From: Rosa chinensis
Taxonomy: Eukaryota; Streptophyta; Magnoliopsida; Rosales; Rosaceae
Direction of reading: 5' to 3'
Length of the DNA stretch: 64,000 nt
Assembly: GCF_002994745.2 (NCBI RefSeq)
Contig: NC_037088.1
Span: 66,172,397 to 66,236,396 of the forward strand
Shown: positions 36,237 to 48,200 of the stretch, in pieces
Layout of the letters: each line of letters opens with the position of its first letter
Numbering within the stretch: position 1 is the stretch's first letter
Notes under the pieces: model-generated
What the model saw: the letters and a program-made list of their open reading frames with translations, nothing else
What the model was told of the DNA's origin: nothing
Database searches by the model: none
Program-made: the position numbers and the translations under genes

Positions 36237-36537
36237 TTTTGTCTCCAAAGGTGGGTTCTTTTGTGCTTGAGAAATGTGGGAGCTTTAAGTTTTGGTGGTG
36301 GGTGAGAGCAAGTGAGTGACTGTTTCGTCTCCAAAGGTTGGTACTTCGGTTTTTCATTTGTGCTTGAATTTGAGAAATGAGGGAGGTTTGAGTGGTGGGT
36401 GGTTTGTCTCCAAAGGTTTGTTTTTTGGTTTTTGTGCTTCAATTTGAGAGAAATGAGGGAGGTTTGAGCGGTGAGTGTTTCGTCTCCGTGGGTGGGTTTT
36501 GTTGTTGATGTTTGAAAGGTGAGAGCTTTGAGTGGGG
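36237..36537 (+). promoter_or_regulatory. Four-unit leader repeat with four 4-codon upstream ORFs before the JmjC start
   Basis: A 76-86 bp unit starting TTT(C/T)GTCTCC begins at about 36238, 36324, 36403 and 36479 and runs up to the main ATG. Each unit contains one ATG followed by three codons and a stop: 36274-36288 (M W E L), 36377-36391 (M R E V), 36453-36467 (M R E V) and 36508-36522 (M F E R). That the region is transcribed leader is inferred from its position directly before the start codon. Confidence 0.6.
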
Positions 36538-39500
36538 ATGGAGAAGGGGAAGGGTTTAAGGGAGGTTGGGAATGGTGGAAATGAGGGGGCAGCTGAAATG
36601 GGTGAGCAGAGAAGAAAGAGAGTTGCGGGAAAAAGTGACGAAATTTTGGGGAGTGGGGATCTGGGTATTGGTGGTGAGGAGTGGTTTGGCGGTGGAAATG
36701 GCGGTGGTGGAATGAGTGTTGGTGATGAAATTGCCAAGCTTTTTGGTGAAGTGGGTGGTGGTGGTGGTGGAAGTGACCTGGGTGGGCTTGATGGTGGAGG
36801 TGTGAGCTTCTGGGGTGGTGGAAATGGTGGAGGGACTGGGGTTGGTGGTGGGTTTGGTGGTGTTCAAGGTTTTGGTCTTGAAGAAATTCAAGGTGGGTTT
36901 GGTGAGAAATTTCAGTTTGGTGGAGGTTTGGGTGGTCTGGATGGTAGTGGAGGCATTCACTTGTGGGGAAATGAAGGCCTTGGCGGTGAAGGAATGCAAG
37001 GCCTGTTTGATAGAAATGGTCAGTTTTGGGGTGGTGAGGCCTCTGGTAATGTTGATAGTCAAGGAGTTCAGGGCTGTTTGAGTGTAAATGCATCTGGAAA
37101 TGGAGGTGAAATCAGGGAATGTCAGGAGGGAAATGGTGAAGATAGAAGTGGAGGTGGTGCTCAAGGGTCGAAAGGTAAGCGTGGGAGGCCGAAAGGATCA
37201 AAGAATAAGAAGAAGAATATTGGAGCTGAAGAGGGAATTGTAGGGTTGAGTGGAATTACTGGTGTCAATGTAGGTGGAGAAGAGAGTGTAACACCGAAGA
37301 GGAAGCTAGGTCGACCAAAGGGTGCCAAGAATAAACAGAAGGCTCTTGCAAGTGATGGAAATGGGGGTGTGCCTGATGGGGGTGAAGAAAGTAAGGCAGT
37401 GGTTGGGAATGAGAGTGTTGGGCCAAAGAGAAAGGTTAGTCGACCAAAGGGTCTGAAGTCCAAGAGAAATCGTACAGTTGTGGAAGATGATGGAATGTCA
37501 GGAGACTTGGGGGCTGTTGCTGAGGGAATTGAGATACCTGTTCCGAGCCAGCCTACTGGTTCAGAGAAAGAAATGCTTCAAGTTGGGCAGAGTGGGAAAA
37601 TGGTAGCTATTGAGTCTGCTGGTCGCAAAGTTGGAAATGAGGTACTGCAGTCAAAGAAAAGGCGCGGTCGACCCAGGAAGGTAACTCCTGGAATTGATGG
37701 AACTAATGCAATGTCAAACGAAGTTTTTGGCAGAACTTGCACCGGTGGACCAATAGTGTTCTTCATGGGTTTGGAGAATGAGACTCCGGTTCTTGGCAGC
37801 AACGATGATAATTGGTTGCCTGGTGTCCAGCCAACGGTTAACCTCATGGAAACGGAAAATCAGGACATTCCTGGGAAAAGTGTGGTTTCTAATGATGGTT
37901 CTGATAGGACAGTTCTTCTGAACGGTTTGGAGAATGAGATGGCTGTTCATTCAGGTGAGAAAGATATGGAAATGTATAAGAAGGAAGCTTTGAATGGTAA
38001 GGAAGATGGATGCATTGTTCGGCCAAAGGGTAAGCGTGGTCGACCAAAGGGTAAGCGTGGTCGACCAAAGGGTGCAGCGAAGAAGAAAAATCTTTCTGGT
38101 GTTGAAATAAGGGAAATGCCAGGTGAAAACATGGGTGGTATGGGAAATGGGAGGTCTATGCTTGAAGGTAAGGAAGATGGTGGAATGCCTATGGAAGCCT
38201 CTGTGGCCATTGAAGTTGGAAATGCAAGTGTTCAGGTGAAGAAGAAGCGTGGTCGGCCAAAGGGGTCGACCACAAAGAAAAATCTTGCGGTTAAAGAAAA
38301 GCAGGAATTAGAAATGTTTGATGAAATGGTAGTAGGTAATGATGGTGATGGTAACGATGCTCCTATGGTGCGTTTAGAGAACGAGAGGCCTATCCACGTG
38401 GGTGAGGAAGATAAGGGAATGTCTGCAGCCTGTGGCAGTAATGCAGGTGGAAATGAGGTTGTCCAACAGAAAAGGACTGGTCGAGCTGCAAACAAGAGAC
38501 CAATTACTTCTGTTGGAGAAGATCAGAGTCGGGAAGGAGAAAATGTTAGAAAAATTGATTGTAGAGATGAGAGCTCAAAGAGTAGGCTAGGCCGGCCTAA
38601 GAAGAAGAGACGAATCATTCGTCCTGAAGCTTTGAGTAAGATCACAGTACTGATGCATCAAAATTATTTGAAGGAGGAACCGAGTTTCCCTACAGCGCAA
38701 TTAAAGAAATCTGCAGATACTGAGAAAAAATTACAGAAGAGGCCTAGAGGGAGACCCAGGAAGATCAACAACCAACCAATGAATCACAGTGAATTCCGTA
38801 CTCAGCAATTAAAGAACTCAGAAGATACTGAGAAAAAATTTCATAAGAGGCTTAGAGGTAAGAGGCCTAGAGGGAGACCCAGGATGTTTAACAACCTACA
38901 AATGAATCACAGTGACTTCCGTGCTCGGCAATTGAAGAACTCAGAACATACTGACCAAAAAGTCTGTAAGAGACCTAGAGGGAGACCCAGGAAGTTTAGC
39001 AACCTACAGGCGCATCCCAGGGACCTTAAGCAGGGAATATCTACTGATACATTGGTGAGTTACCCTAAATCATTTTTCTCGATTAAGATAAGCTATTCTT
39101 GTTAGGGAGTTATTGAAAAAGCCACTTAGTTTGTACTAATATCCTGTGTATACCAAATCCTAAGCATGCTTCCATTGATGCATTGTTTTATTGCCATTGG
39201 AAATTTATACTCGTATGACTGTTAATAAGTCAAATCTTCTCCATTCTAAGTTTTATTTTTTTATTAATTTTTTTCTGTTTTAGGAGAGAAAGGAAAGTTT
39301 ATGGTGCCACCAGTGCTTACGGAATGACAGAAATGGTGTTGTCATTTGTTTAAATTGCAGAAAGAAACGCTATTGCTATGACTGCCTTGCAAAGTGGTAA
39401 TGAAATCTTGAAGTGCTTCATTTTGTTATTTCCATTTACATAATTAGTAAAGCATTTCCAAGTTCTAGCATGTATTTTCATCGGTTATCACAAAGTAGAT

Positions 39501-42500
39501 GCCATGTTAACTACAAAAGTTGGACATTTGTGTTCATGATTGTCAATTAATTTTTGAATGTTAATTCATATTGCTGAAATAAATGAGTCCCACTTGGTTC
39601 TGATGGTGTATTTCCAAATAACTGAAATAGGTACCCCGAGAAGACAAAAGAGGACATAGAGATTGCTTGTCCTTATTGTCGTGGGAACTGCAATTGCAGA
39701 ATATGCCTCAAGGAGGATTTAGTTGTGATGGTCTGTGCATGATGTTAATTTTCTGTCACTCTGTTCCTGTTCTGCATTGATATTTTTATTCGTTGGGGGC
39801 CAAACTGTCTACTTCCTTTTCAGGCTGGGCATGAAGAAACAGATACGAATATTAAATTGGAAAAGTTGCTTTACTTGCTGTGCAAAACTCTGTCTCTCCT
39901 TAAGCATATTCAACAGGAGCAGAGATCTGAATTAGAAGCAGAAAGCTGTATACGTGGTATAGTAGTCTGATATATTTCTTTTTGATGTTCAGTTTTTGTG
40001 CTAGACTGATGGTTACAAAGTGAGAATGCTCAATGACAACTTTTTCCCTCTTGTTTCACAGGTGTACAATTGACAGAAGAGGACCTCACGAGGTCTATAC
40101 TAGAGGATGATGATCGAGTGTACTGGTACACCTCAATTCTCCCTAATGATCATAATTCAATCACTAGTTGTATGTATGTATGTATGTATATATGTGTGTG
40201 TGTGTGTATATAGACACATGTATATATATTGACTTTGTATGTTGATAAGTAGAATAAGTTTTTTGTCTTTGCTTTTTTTTATGTCATTGTGAGTCCAATA
40301 CTCTAATGGGTACGACTGGGCCTAACTACTTGCACATATTTCTGGGATGGGTTTTATTCAAATTATTAGGGAGAGTCAATGACTCACTCCTGTAAAATTA
40401 AAATGATGATGCTGTAGTTATCAGGATTGCAAATCTCATTTTGTCCTATAGCATGTGCTTGGCGAACTATTTTTGTTGTTGCCTCAAAAAAGTAATTGTT
40501 GAAAACTTGAAACACTTGCCATATCTCTGTTCTCATAGAAGTATATAGTGGTACTTCCAGTTTTGCATTGCCAATCCACAATGTTTGTATGATCTCCCAG
40601 GGAATGATTACTAGTGCTAGCTTTGGTTTTACTCTGTGCATCTCTCAGAATCTTTAACAATAGTGACTCTGGTCATATCTCTTAGATTTTAGGATTGTTA
40701 ATTTCTTTTCTACCTATTTTCAGTCGAATGTATTTATAATTTTCATTCAAGTTTGTGACCATGGACAAATTCAACAGTGACAAATGCAATACATCCATTG
40801 TCAATTTCCACAGAAGCTGCCCCAATCCTGATTGTTCTTATGATCTCTGTGTCACTTGTTGTTGGGAACTAAGGAAAAGATGTCATCTTGGAGGCAGTGA
40901 AGCAGAATCTTCTGGTCAACAGTTTTGTGAAGGAGTACACAGTAAAGGTACAGTATCAGATGGCCAGGTTCCTGAAAATGTGAATGGAAATATATTACAG
41001 AGCGTACCAGTAAATGAGTTCACAAATGATATATCTTCTGAGTTTCCTAGTTGGAAAGCAGAGGCTGATGGTAGGGTTCCTTGTCCACCAAAAGCACTGG
41101 GAGGTTGTGGTACCCAGTTACTTGAACTCAGACGTATATTTGAAGCAGACTGGGTTGAAAAACTAATTTTCAGCTCAGAGGACCTCACTGTTCATTATCA
41201 ACCATCAGATGTTGATTTTTCTCAAGGATGCTCTGCATGTCATTCTATCAGTTCTGCATGCAATGGTGTAAAAGCTTCCGAAGTGAGGCATGCAGCTGAT
41301 AGACTGAACTGTCATGATAACTTCCTTTACTGCCCGGATTCTGTACATTTGGGAAACGATGACATTGAGCATTTTCAATTGCACTGGAGGAGAGGGGAAC
41401 CAGTTGTAGTTAGAAATGTACTTGAAAAGGCTACTGGCCTTAGCTGGGAACCAATGGTAATGTGGAGGGCTTTTATTGGGGCAAAAAAAGTACTGAAAGA
41501 GGAGGCAGCGAAGGTCAAAGCCATTGATTGCCTTGATTGGTGCGAGGTATGTGTCCAATTTCAACAGGTTGAATGTGCAATTCACTCTTTCCTATCTGCC
41601 CTAGTTTTTAGTTTTCTATTTGTTATTGTAAGATGACGATTTGCTTAATATAAGGTACTGATCATCAAATGTTTCATTCTTAATCCTGATACTTGGCTGT
41701 TTAGTTGATAACTAGACTGCCATCCAGATGATATTAAGTCGCTTCCATTGTGGTGCTGCAGGTTGAGATTAATATTTTTCAGTTCTTTAAGGGCTATATA
41801 GAGGGTCGTAAATACACTAATGGGTGGCCTGAGATGTTGAAGCTGAAGGATTGGCCTCCATCAAATCTCTTTGAAGAGTGTTTGCCAAGGCACGGTGCTG
41901 AATTTATGGCCATGCTGCCCTTTAGTGACTATACCCATCCCAAATCAGGTGTTCTAAATCTTGCAACAAGGCTTCCTATTTCTTTGAAGCCAGACTTGGG
42001 TCCTAAGACATACATCGCTTATGGTACTATGGAGGAGCTTGGTAGAGGAGATTCAGTAACGAAACTGCATTGTGACATCTCTGATGCAGTACACATCTTC
42101 CACATCATTTCATTATCAATTTTGGATTTGTTTTTGTTAGCAATCTTTTCCTCTTGTTGTTCCCATATTTTTTTATGCTGTTATGCTACTTCAACTCATT
42201 TAGTCTTACTGTTTGTGTATTTTTACTTTAGGTTAATGTGCTGACTCATGCAACTGAAGTAAAGATCCCTCCAGGGCAGGGTAAAATCATTGACAGATTA
42301 CAGAAGAAATATGAAGCTGAAGATGAAATAATTGAAGGAACTTCATGTAATGACAAACACTTTGAGCCTTCTAATGTAACACAAGACGTGAATTTGGTCC
42401 TTGGGACCGATCCCTCGCAGCCAAAAACTTCAGGAAATCTTATCAACAGAAAAGAGTGCATGGAGAGTTCAGATTCAATTAGAAGTAGTCAAAGTGATTA

Positions 42501-43849
42501 TAAATCAGACGTTGCATATGGAGGCGCCGTTTGGGACATTTTCCGTCGGCAAGATGTACCCAAGTTAACAGAATACCTGTTAAAGCATCAGAAAGAATTT
42601 CGCCACATTAGTAATCTTCCTGTGAAATCTGTGAGTGGAATTTCCTATTAACATTATCAAAAACTTTTAAGTCAAGTCAATCTAAGCTGATGTATTGCTC
42701 TTGCATTTGCTTCAGGTTACCCATCCTATTCATGACCAGACCCTTTATCTAGATGAGAAGCATAAAAAAAAGCTGAAGGAAGAGTTTGGTAAGATACGAA
42801 TCTGCTTATATTTAGCCTGTCATCTTGTTGAACAGAATTATAATTAATGTGAACTATTTTCAGGTGTTGAACCTTGGACGTTTGAGCAACACCTTGGTGA
42901 GGCTGTTTTCATTCCTGCTGGATGCCCACATCAAGTGAGAAATAGACAGGTGAGGTTTCTTCCCATCAGTATGTGTAGTTTACACAGCTTCCCTTATATT
43001 ACAAGTGCTTGGAGAACAATGTTAGTTAAGCTTAAGAACCAATCAATCTTGTCAGAAATCAAGTTGTCAAGGAACATGAGGCTTCTTTCTCAACCACTAG
43101 GATCATAACATTCCACAACACTTCTAAAACCTAAAGTCACTCGACTTATTTAGTCAAGTTTGACAATGTTCTCCTTTTGTTTTCAGTCGTGCATTAAAGT
43201 GGCCCTCGATTTTGTTTCCCCTGAAAACGTTCAAGAATGCATTCGGTTAACAGAGGAGTTTCGCTTGCTTCCAGAAAACCATAGATCCAGGGAAGATAAA
43301 CTGGAGGTACATGTTATTTTGGATTTGTTCCTACAGCATTTTACCTGTACTTTTATTATGCATTTGTATTGAAAATGCTAATGGATATTCTCGGTACTTG
43401 CCATTGGCATATCTAGAGTTGTTTATTGAACTCATTTATCTGTTTTCAGGTGAAGAAGATGGCACTGTATGCGGCAAGTGATGCTATAAGTGAAGCTGAA
43501 ACTCTGAAGTCAAGAATCAGGTAATGGATTCTAATCTGAACCTCACATTCTTCTTATTGTATGTAAGATATAATAAGACCAGCGTTCATAGATATCAATG
43601 ACCACCTGCAAAGAATGTCGTTTATGGAGTCAGAGTGGATATTGTTTGTGTGTGAAATTTGCTTTTCAAAATGGTAATATTCTCATGAAAAAAGAGTGCC
43701 CTTCGAATTTTGAAAGAATGAATCAGAGTTGTTATGATCAAACATCTTGCTTCACAGTGTACGTTATGTCTGTCTCATGATTATTGGCTTCTCATAGTTT
43801 TCATTTATCTTGCAGTTCATTAAATGAGACGGCGAAGCTGAAGATCTAG
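36538..43849 (+). CDS. JmjC histone demethylase, JMJ25/IBM1 class, with N-terminal AT-hook array (13 exons, 1601 aa)
   Basis: Exons: 36538-39054, 39284-39396, 39631-39730, 39824-39956, 40062-40125, 40778-41546, 41762-42088, 42232-42630, 42716-42788, 42864-42949, 43187-43306, 43450-43520, 43816-43849. All are GT-AG and the join is 4806 bp. The ATG at 36538 follows an in-frame TGA. Residues 1-210 are Gly-rich. Residues 210-820 carry about eleven GRP(K/R) AT-hook-like motifs. A Cys-rich zinc-finger region (CHQC...CLNC...YCYDCLAKW, about 847-877, continuing [14 protein letters not shown]) is the WRC/RING-like motif of plant KDM3 homologues. The JmjC domain keeps the Fe(II) ligands H1335, D1337 (LHCDIS) and H1521 (GCPHQVRN), so it should be active, by family on H3K9me1/me2. 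The AT-hook extension makes it longer than typical JMJ25 proteins of about 900-1000 residues. Plant KDM3-class proteins protect genes from CHG methylation. Confidence 0.92.
38690..39010 (+). repeat. Threefold internal coding repeat with AT-hooks
   Basis: Within exon 1, a unit encoding QLKxSxDTEKKxxKRxRGRPRKxxN recurs starting near 38696, 38802 and 38927. The second unit has a short extra RLRGK insertion. Each unit contributes one RPRGRPR hook. Confidence 0.85.
40166..40227. repeat. (TATG)n/(TG)n microsatellite in JmjC intron 5
   Basis: A run of GTATGTATG units is followed by GTGTGTG and TATATA runs. Confidence 0.8.
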
Positions 43850-45206
43850 ATTGATTGACAGTGCCAGTTGGAGAAAATATCTCGTTGTAGATGCTTACTT
43901 GTAGCAGCTAGGGTTTTGTACATCTGTTAGGCTACAGTTTTGGTAAATGTCTGCATGTTTCGTCACCTGAGTACTAATTTCTCCTAGTTAGAATTATGAG
44001 GCCCAAGTTTCTGTTCATAATTGATAATTGTCATTTTCATCACATGGCAGCAGGCACATGTTCGCCTATTTTGCTGCATTGTACAGAAAGACCAATTCAT
44101 CGTGACTATATGAAACAGCTCCTTGGTTATCTCTATATAAACTCATCATTCGTTGAGCATAAATTTTAAAGGCCGTTTCATATGGCTATACATGAAAGCA
44201 ATAATATGAAACAGCGCTTATGTTATATCTGTATGACTGTATCTTTCCTTGATCTACTTTCGGCATTGTTTTCATGTCATGCTTTGTATGGCTGTATTGT
44301 TTCAGTATGTCGTGGCAGTCATGCTTTCAAGAAAAAATAACAAGCTTTAACAACTTATTCCATTATATGGATACCCGACATCTCACAACATGTCAAAACA
44401 TGGAAAGTCGTATTTCTATTCAAATTTTCATGCTTAATCTCACCAAGTCACTATATATGAAATATTATCTTTATGAATGAAGTCGAGTAAATTAATGTTC
44501 TTATATTTTTAATCTTTTAAAGTCAGAAAATAATAAAAGAAAAAAACAGTAGTTCGGAATTTCGGTGTTCCATTAATTGAACTATATTCTAAAATTCGTG
44601 CTTATAATACAAGAGAATTTCATAAAAATAAAAAAATAATGATAATAAAATTTAACAACTTTCCCATGCCAATGCATTCCACAGTGTTTCACACCTCACA
44701 ACGTATCAAACCATGCAAAATCCTATTTCTATTCACACTATCATGCATAATCTCACCATCCGTAAAACATGAGATTTTGAATGGAGTCGAGTAAATTAGT
44801 GTTTCAAGTGGGTAATGTGAGTAACGCAGTAAAAAGTATTAGAGAGGTGATGGGTATAGAGATATTCAACAAAACCTAAGGCCCCTCTTCTGAAATATCA
44901 CTTCTTTCTCTTCATCAGGTCGTACAAGTATCACCTCTTTCTTTCTTGTAAGTTATTACCATCTCTGCCCAAATATCTATAGCTTCCACTTTTGTACTCT
45001 TGTTTCTTCCATTTTCTCCATCATCAAAATTCCTGACCATACATGATAAATTCCCAAAATCTAACACCAACCCTTTTCAATTCACACTCTCTTTCCCCAA
45101 ACCCCCACTCCAAGTTTCAATCTTGGACCCATTTTCTATGAACCCATCAAATCTCCGATAACCCTTTTCCCGCTTCGTTTTTTCTTCGCCGGAAAACCCA
45201 ACAACA
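43850..45206. other. Spacer between the JmjC gene and CLPX
   Basis: The first part is JmjC 3' untranslated sequence. It includes a 9 bp inverted repeat GTTTCATAT/ATATGAAAC at about 44174-44211 and a diverged direct repeat (44375-44497 with 44690-44804). The last ~300 bases are the CLPX promoter and pyrimidine-rich leader. No further gene is seen. Confidence 0.55.
44375..44804. repeat. Diverged direct repeat, two ~115 bp copies
   Basis: Copies at about 44375-44497 and 44690-44804 share CTCACAAC, CATG(G/C)AAA, TATTTCTATTCA, TCATGC(T/A)TAATCTCACCA and GTCGAGTAAATTA in the same order. They are separated by about 190 bases of AT-rich sequence. Confidence 0.65.
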
Positions 45207-48200
45207 ATGGCCGCGGCGGCGCTCAGGTCCAAACCCTCCCGCGACTCCGTCTCGCAATTCAGCTACTTCCTCTTCAATTACATGCACACCGGTCGCGTCG
45301 TCGCCAATTCTCACTACCGCAGCAAAGGCGACGACTTGTTCGTCAACACTCCCTACCACTTCACGGCCTTCAAGCCGGTGTCGTTTTCCGGAAACCTGGG
45401 AGGCCAGAGAGACGGCCGGAGTAGCAGTGATAGGACTTTGGGGCAGAAACTGAACAGTAGTAGTGTTATGTCGACGTATGGAGACCCGCCGGAGGTTTGG
45501 TCCGGTGACGGGATTGTGATTCGGGCCGGGCCGGGGTCGAATTTGGTGAAGGGCGGCGGCGGCGGCGGTGGTGGTGGTGGTCCGGCCGGTGGTGGAGGTG
45601 GAGGGTTTGATTCGAATTCAAAGGATGGCTGTTGGGGTGGGTCTAATCTGGGGAGTAGTTTTCCTACTCCAAAGGAAATTTGTAAGGGGCTTGATAAGTT
45701 TGTAATTGGGCAAGAGAGAGCTAAGAAGGTCAAGACTTTTTTGTTATGTGTTTTTCGAGTTTTCGGAAGTTTATGTTTTCTGTAGTTGTTGTTAAATTTT
45801 GAGTGTTGAATTGTGTTTGCAGGTACTGTCTGTTGCCGTTTACAATCATTATAAGAGGATATATCATGAGTCTCAGCAGAAGTGGTTAGCTCTCGTGTTC
45901 TCTGTGCATTTATGTTTTTGTTTTCGAGTATATTGGAGCTTGTTGTGTTAGCAGAAAGCTGAGAGTTGGTGTTGTTTTTGTTTTGTTTTGTTTTCGTGAT
46001 TGAATATTTGACATGATGTTGTGTTGGATGTTAGGTCTGCAGGAGATTCAGGTAACAACAAAGCGGATGCCATGAATGACGATAGAGTGGAGCTTGAGAA
46101 AAGTAATATTCTTGTAATGGGGCCAACCGGCTCAGGTAATTAAATTTTCCAAGTAGTTTTGAAATGCATTAGACTGGTGAATGATCTATGAGCTTTTCCA
46201 TGCATAAGGTTTAATTCCCGTGAGGTCTCATGAAAACTTTGAGATAGCTTATGTCTGAGTTGCATGTATGTTATAATAGAGTTGGACGTTTCTGTCTTTC
46301 GATGTCTCACTTGTTCTCTTTAATGCTCTTTCAAGGACAGGGAAGACACTACTTGCTAAAACCTTGGCACGATTTGTGAATGTTCCCTTTGTCATTGCAG
46401 ATGCAACAACATTAACTCAGGAAAGTTTTGCTCCTCTTTTATCATTTTTCTGTAATTGAATGTCATTTATGCAGAGTATTATTCAGCCTGTATACTCTGT
46501 TGCACACAATGCTGGCCTTCATGATCCTAAGGAAATAATTTACATTACACGCCTGTTTTTCTCAAATGGTTTTTGTCTCAAATTCTGCTGCTATGCATAT
46601 GACAATGAAAACAGAGTTAGTAGCGATTCCATATGCATTTTTTCTGTCATTCTGATATGGCCATGAAATCATTTCGTCACATGCAGGCAGGATATGTGGG
46701 GGAAGATGTGGAATCGATTTTATACAAACTTCTTTCGGTATGTATTCACTAGCATATTCTATTCACGTCTTAGCTAAATTTTTTATATGTGTTCAGTCTA
46801 TTATGGAAGCATTTTTCGTACCTTCGATTTATTCTTGTAACTACGTCCTTCTATGCTATTTACCTTTTATTAAAATCTGTGAGAAAAGTAAAGCTGTTTG
46901 AATTGTCTATGCCATAATTCTCATATGATAATTGTTTGCATCAAAGCTCCTTTGTCCTCTGTTACCGTTTTGATTTAAAATGACTTACTGTTTTATCATC
47001 AAGAAAATACTTTGGAGTCTACACTTCTATACTTATTATGGACTCAGATCATGTATCTTTATCTGTATTCTATGCCAGGTTGCTGATTACAATGTGGCAG
47101 CTGCACAACAAGGAATTGTTTATATTGATGAAGTTGACAAGATTACCAAAAAGGTTCATTTACACCCTCTCTCTCTCTATCTCTATCTCTATCCCCCACC
47201 TCTCTCTCTCTCTCTATCCAGTTTACCACTCCTTTATATCTGCCTACATTAGCTCCTATTTTGTAGGCTGAGAGCCTAAATATCAGCAGAGATGTATCTG
47301 GAGAAGGTGTTCAACAAGCATTACTAAAGATGTTGGAAGGGACAGTAAGTGCACGTTTGCTTAATCTCTTGGTTTTAGTTCTAGTTGGCATGTGGAGATG
47401 GCTGACTGGTATTCATTTGAAAAGAATATAATCCATAGGGGATAATTTCAGTGCTTGTATTTCTGATATGAGGAGTTCCTTCTGATCTAGGTTGTAAATG
47501 TTCCAGAAAAGGGCGCTCGAAAGCATCCAAGGGGTGAAAATATTCAGGTACAAGCAGTGCGTTACAAGTTATATGTCTTATCAACCTACATACTGTAGTA
47601 GAAGTGCTTATTTACTATCTCATGGATACAGTCATATCTTGATCACCATAAGCTAGCCAAGCAATAATCATATTATACTTGAAATCTGTTCATCATCTTG
47701 TTATTTACTTTGTTTTCCTGTTTCTTCAACCTTCACAGATTGACACAAAGGATATTCTTTTCATATGTGGGGGTGCGTTTATCGACTTAGAGAAAACCAT
47801 CTCAGAAAGGTTATCCCATCCCAACACTGCGATTATGTTATCGTTTGTTACCTTTCTTATCTATCTAAAGTGCTCATTTCTCTTTTGCTTCCCTACAGAC
47901 GCCAAGATTCCTCTATTGGGTTTGGTGCTCCAGTTAGAGCAAACATGAGAACTGGTGGTGTTACAGATGCTGCGGTTACATCATCCTTATTGGAGATTGT
48001 AAGTCCCCATCAGTCTTGAATAGTAACAACGTATAGCTATTTACATATTTTGATAAGATTCTACTTCTTCAGAAATACCATGCTTCATTTTAGAAATTTA
48101 CACTCTGAGAACTGTCTCTTTTGGCAGGTTGAAAGTAGTGACCTTATTCGATACGGTTTGATACCTGAATTTGTTGGACGGTTTCCTATCCTTGTCAGCT

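Noticed and set aside
36134..37093. Minus-strand 319-codon open frame rich in His and Pro
   Set aside because: It is the complement of the Gly/GRP-rich JmjC exon and its leader repeats; the low-complexity composition explains the open frame, and overlapping frames on the same strand are also open.
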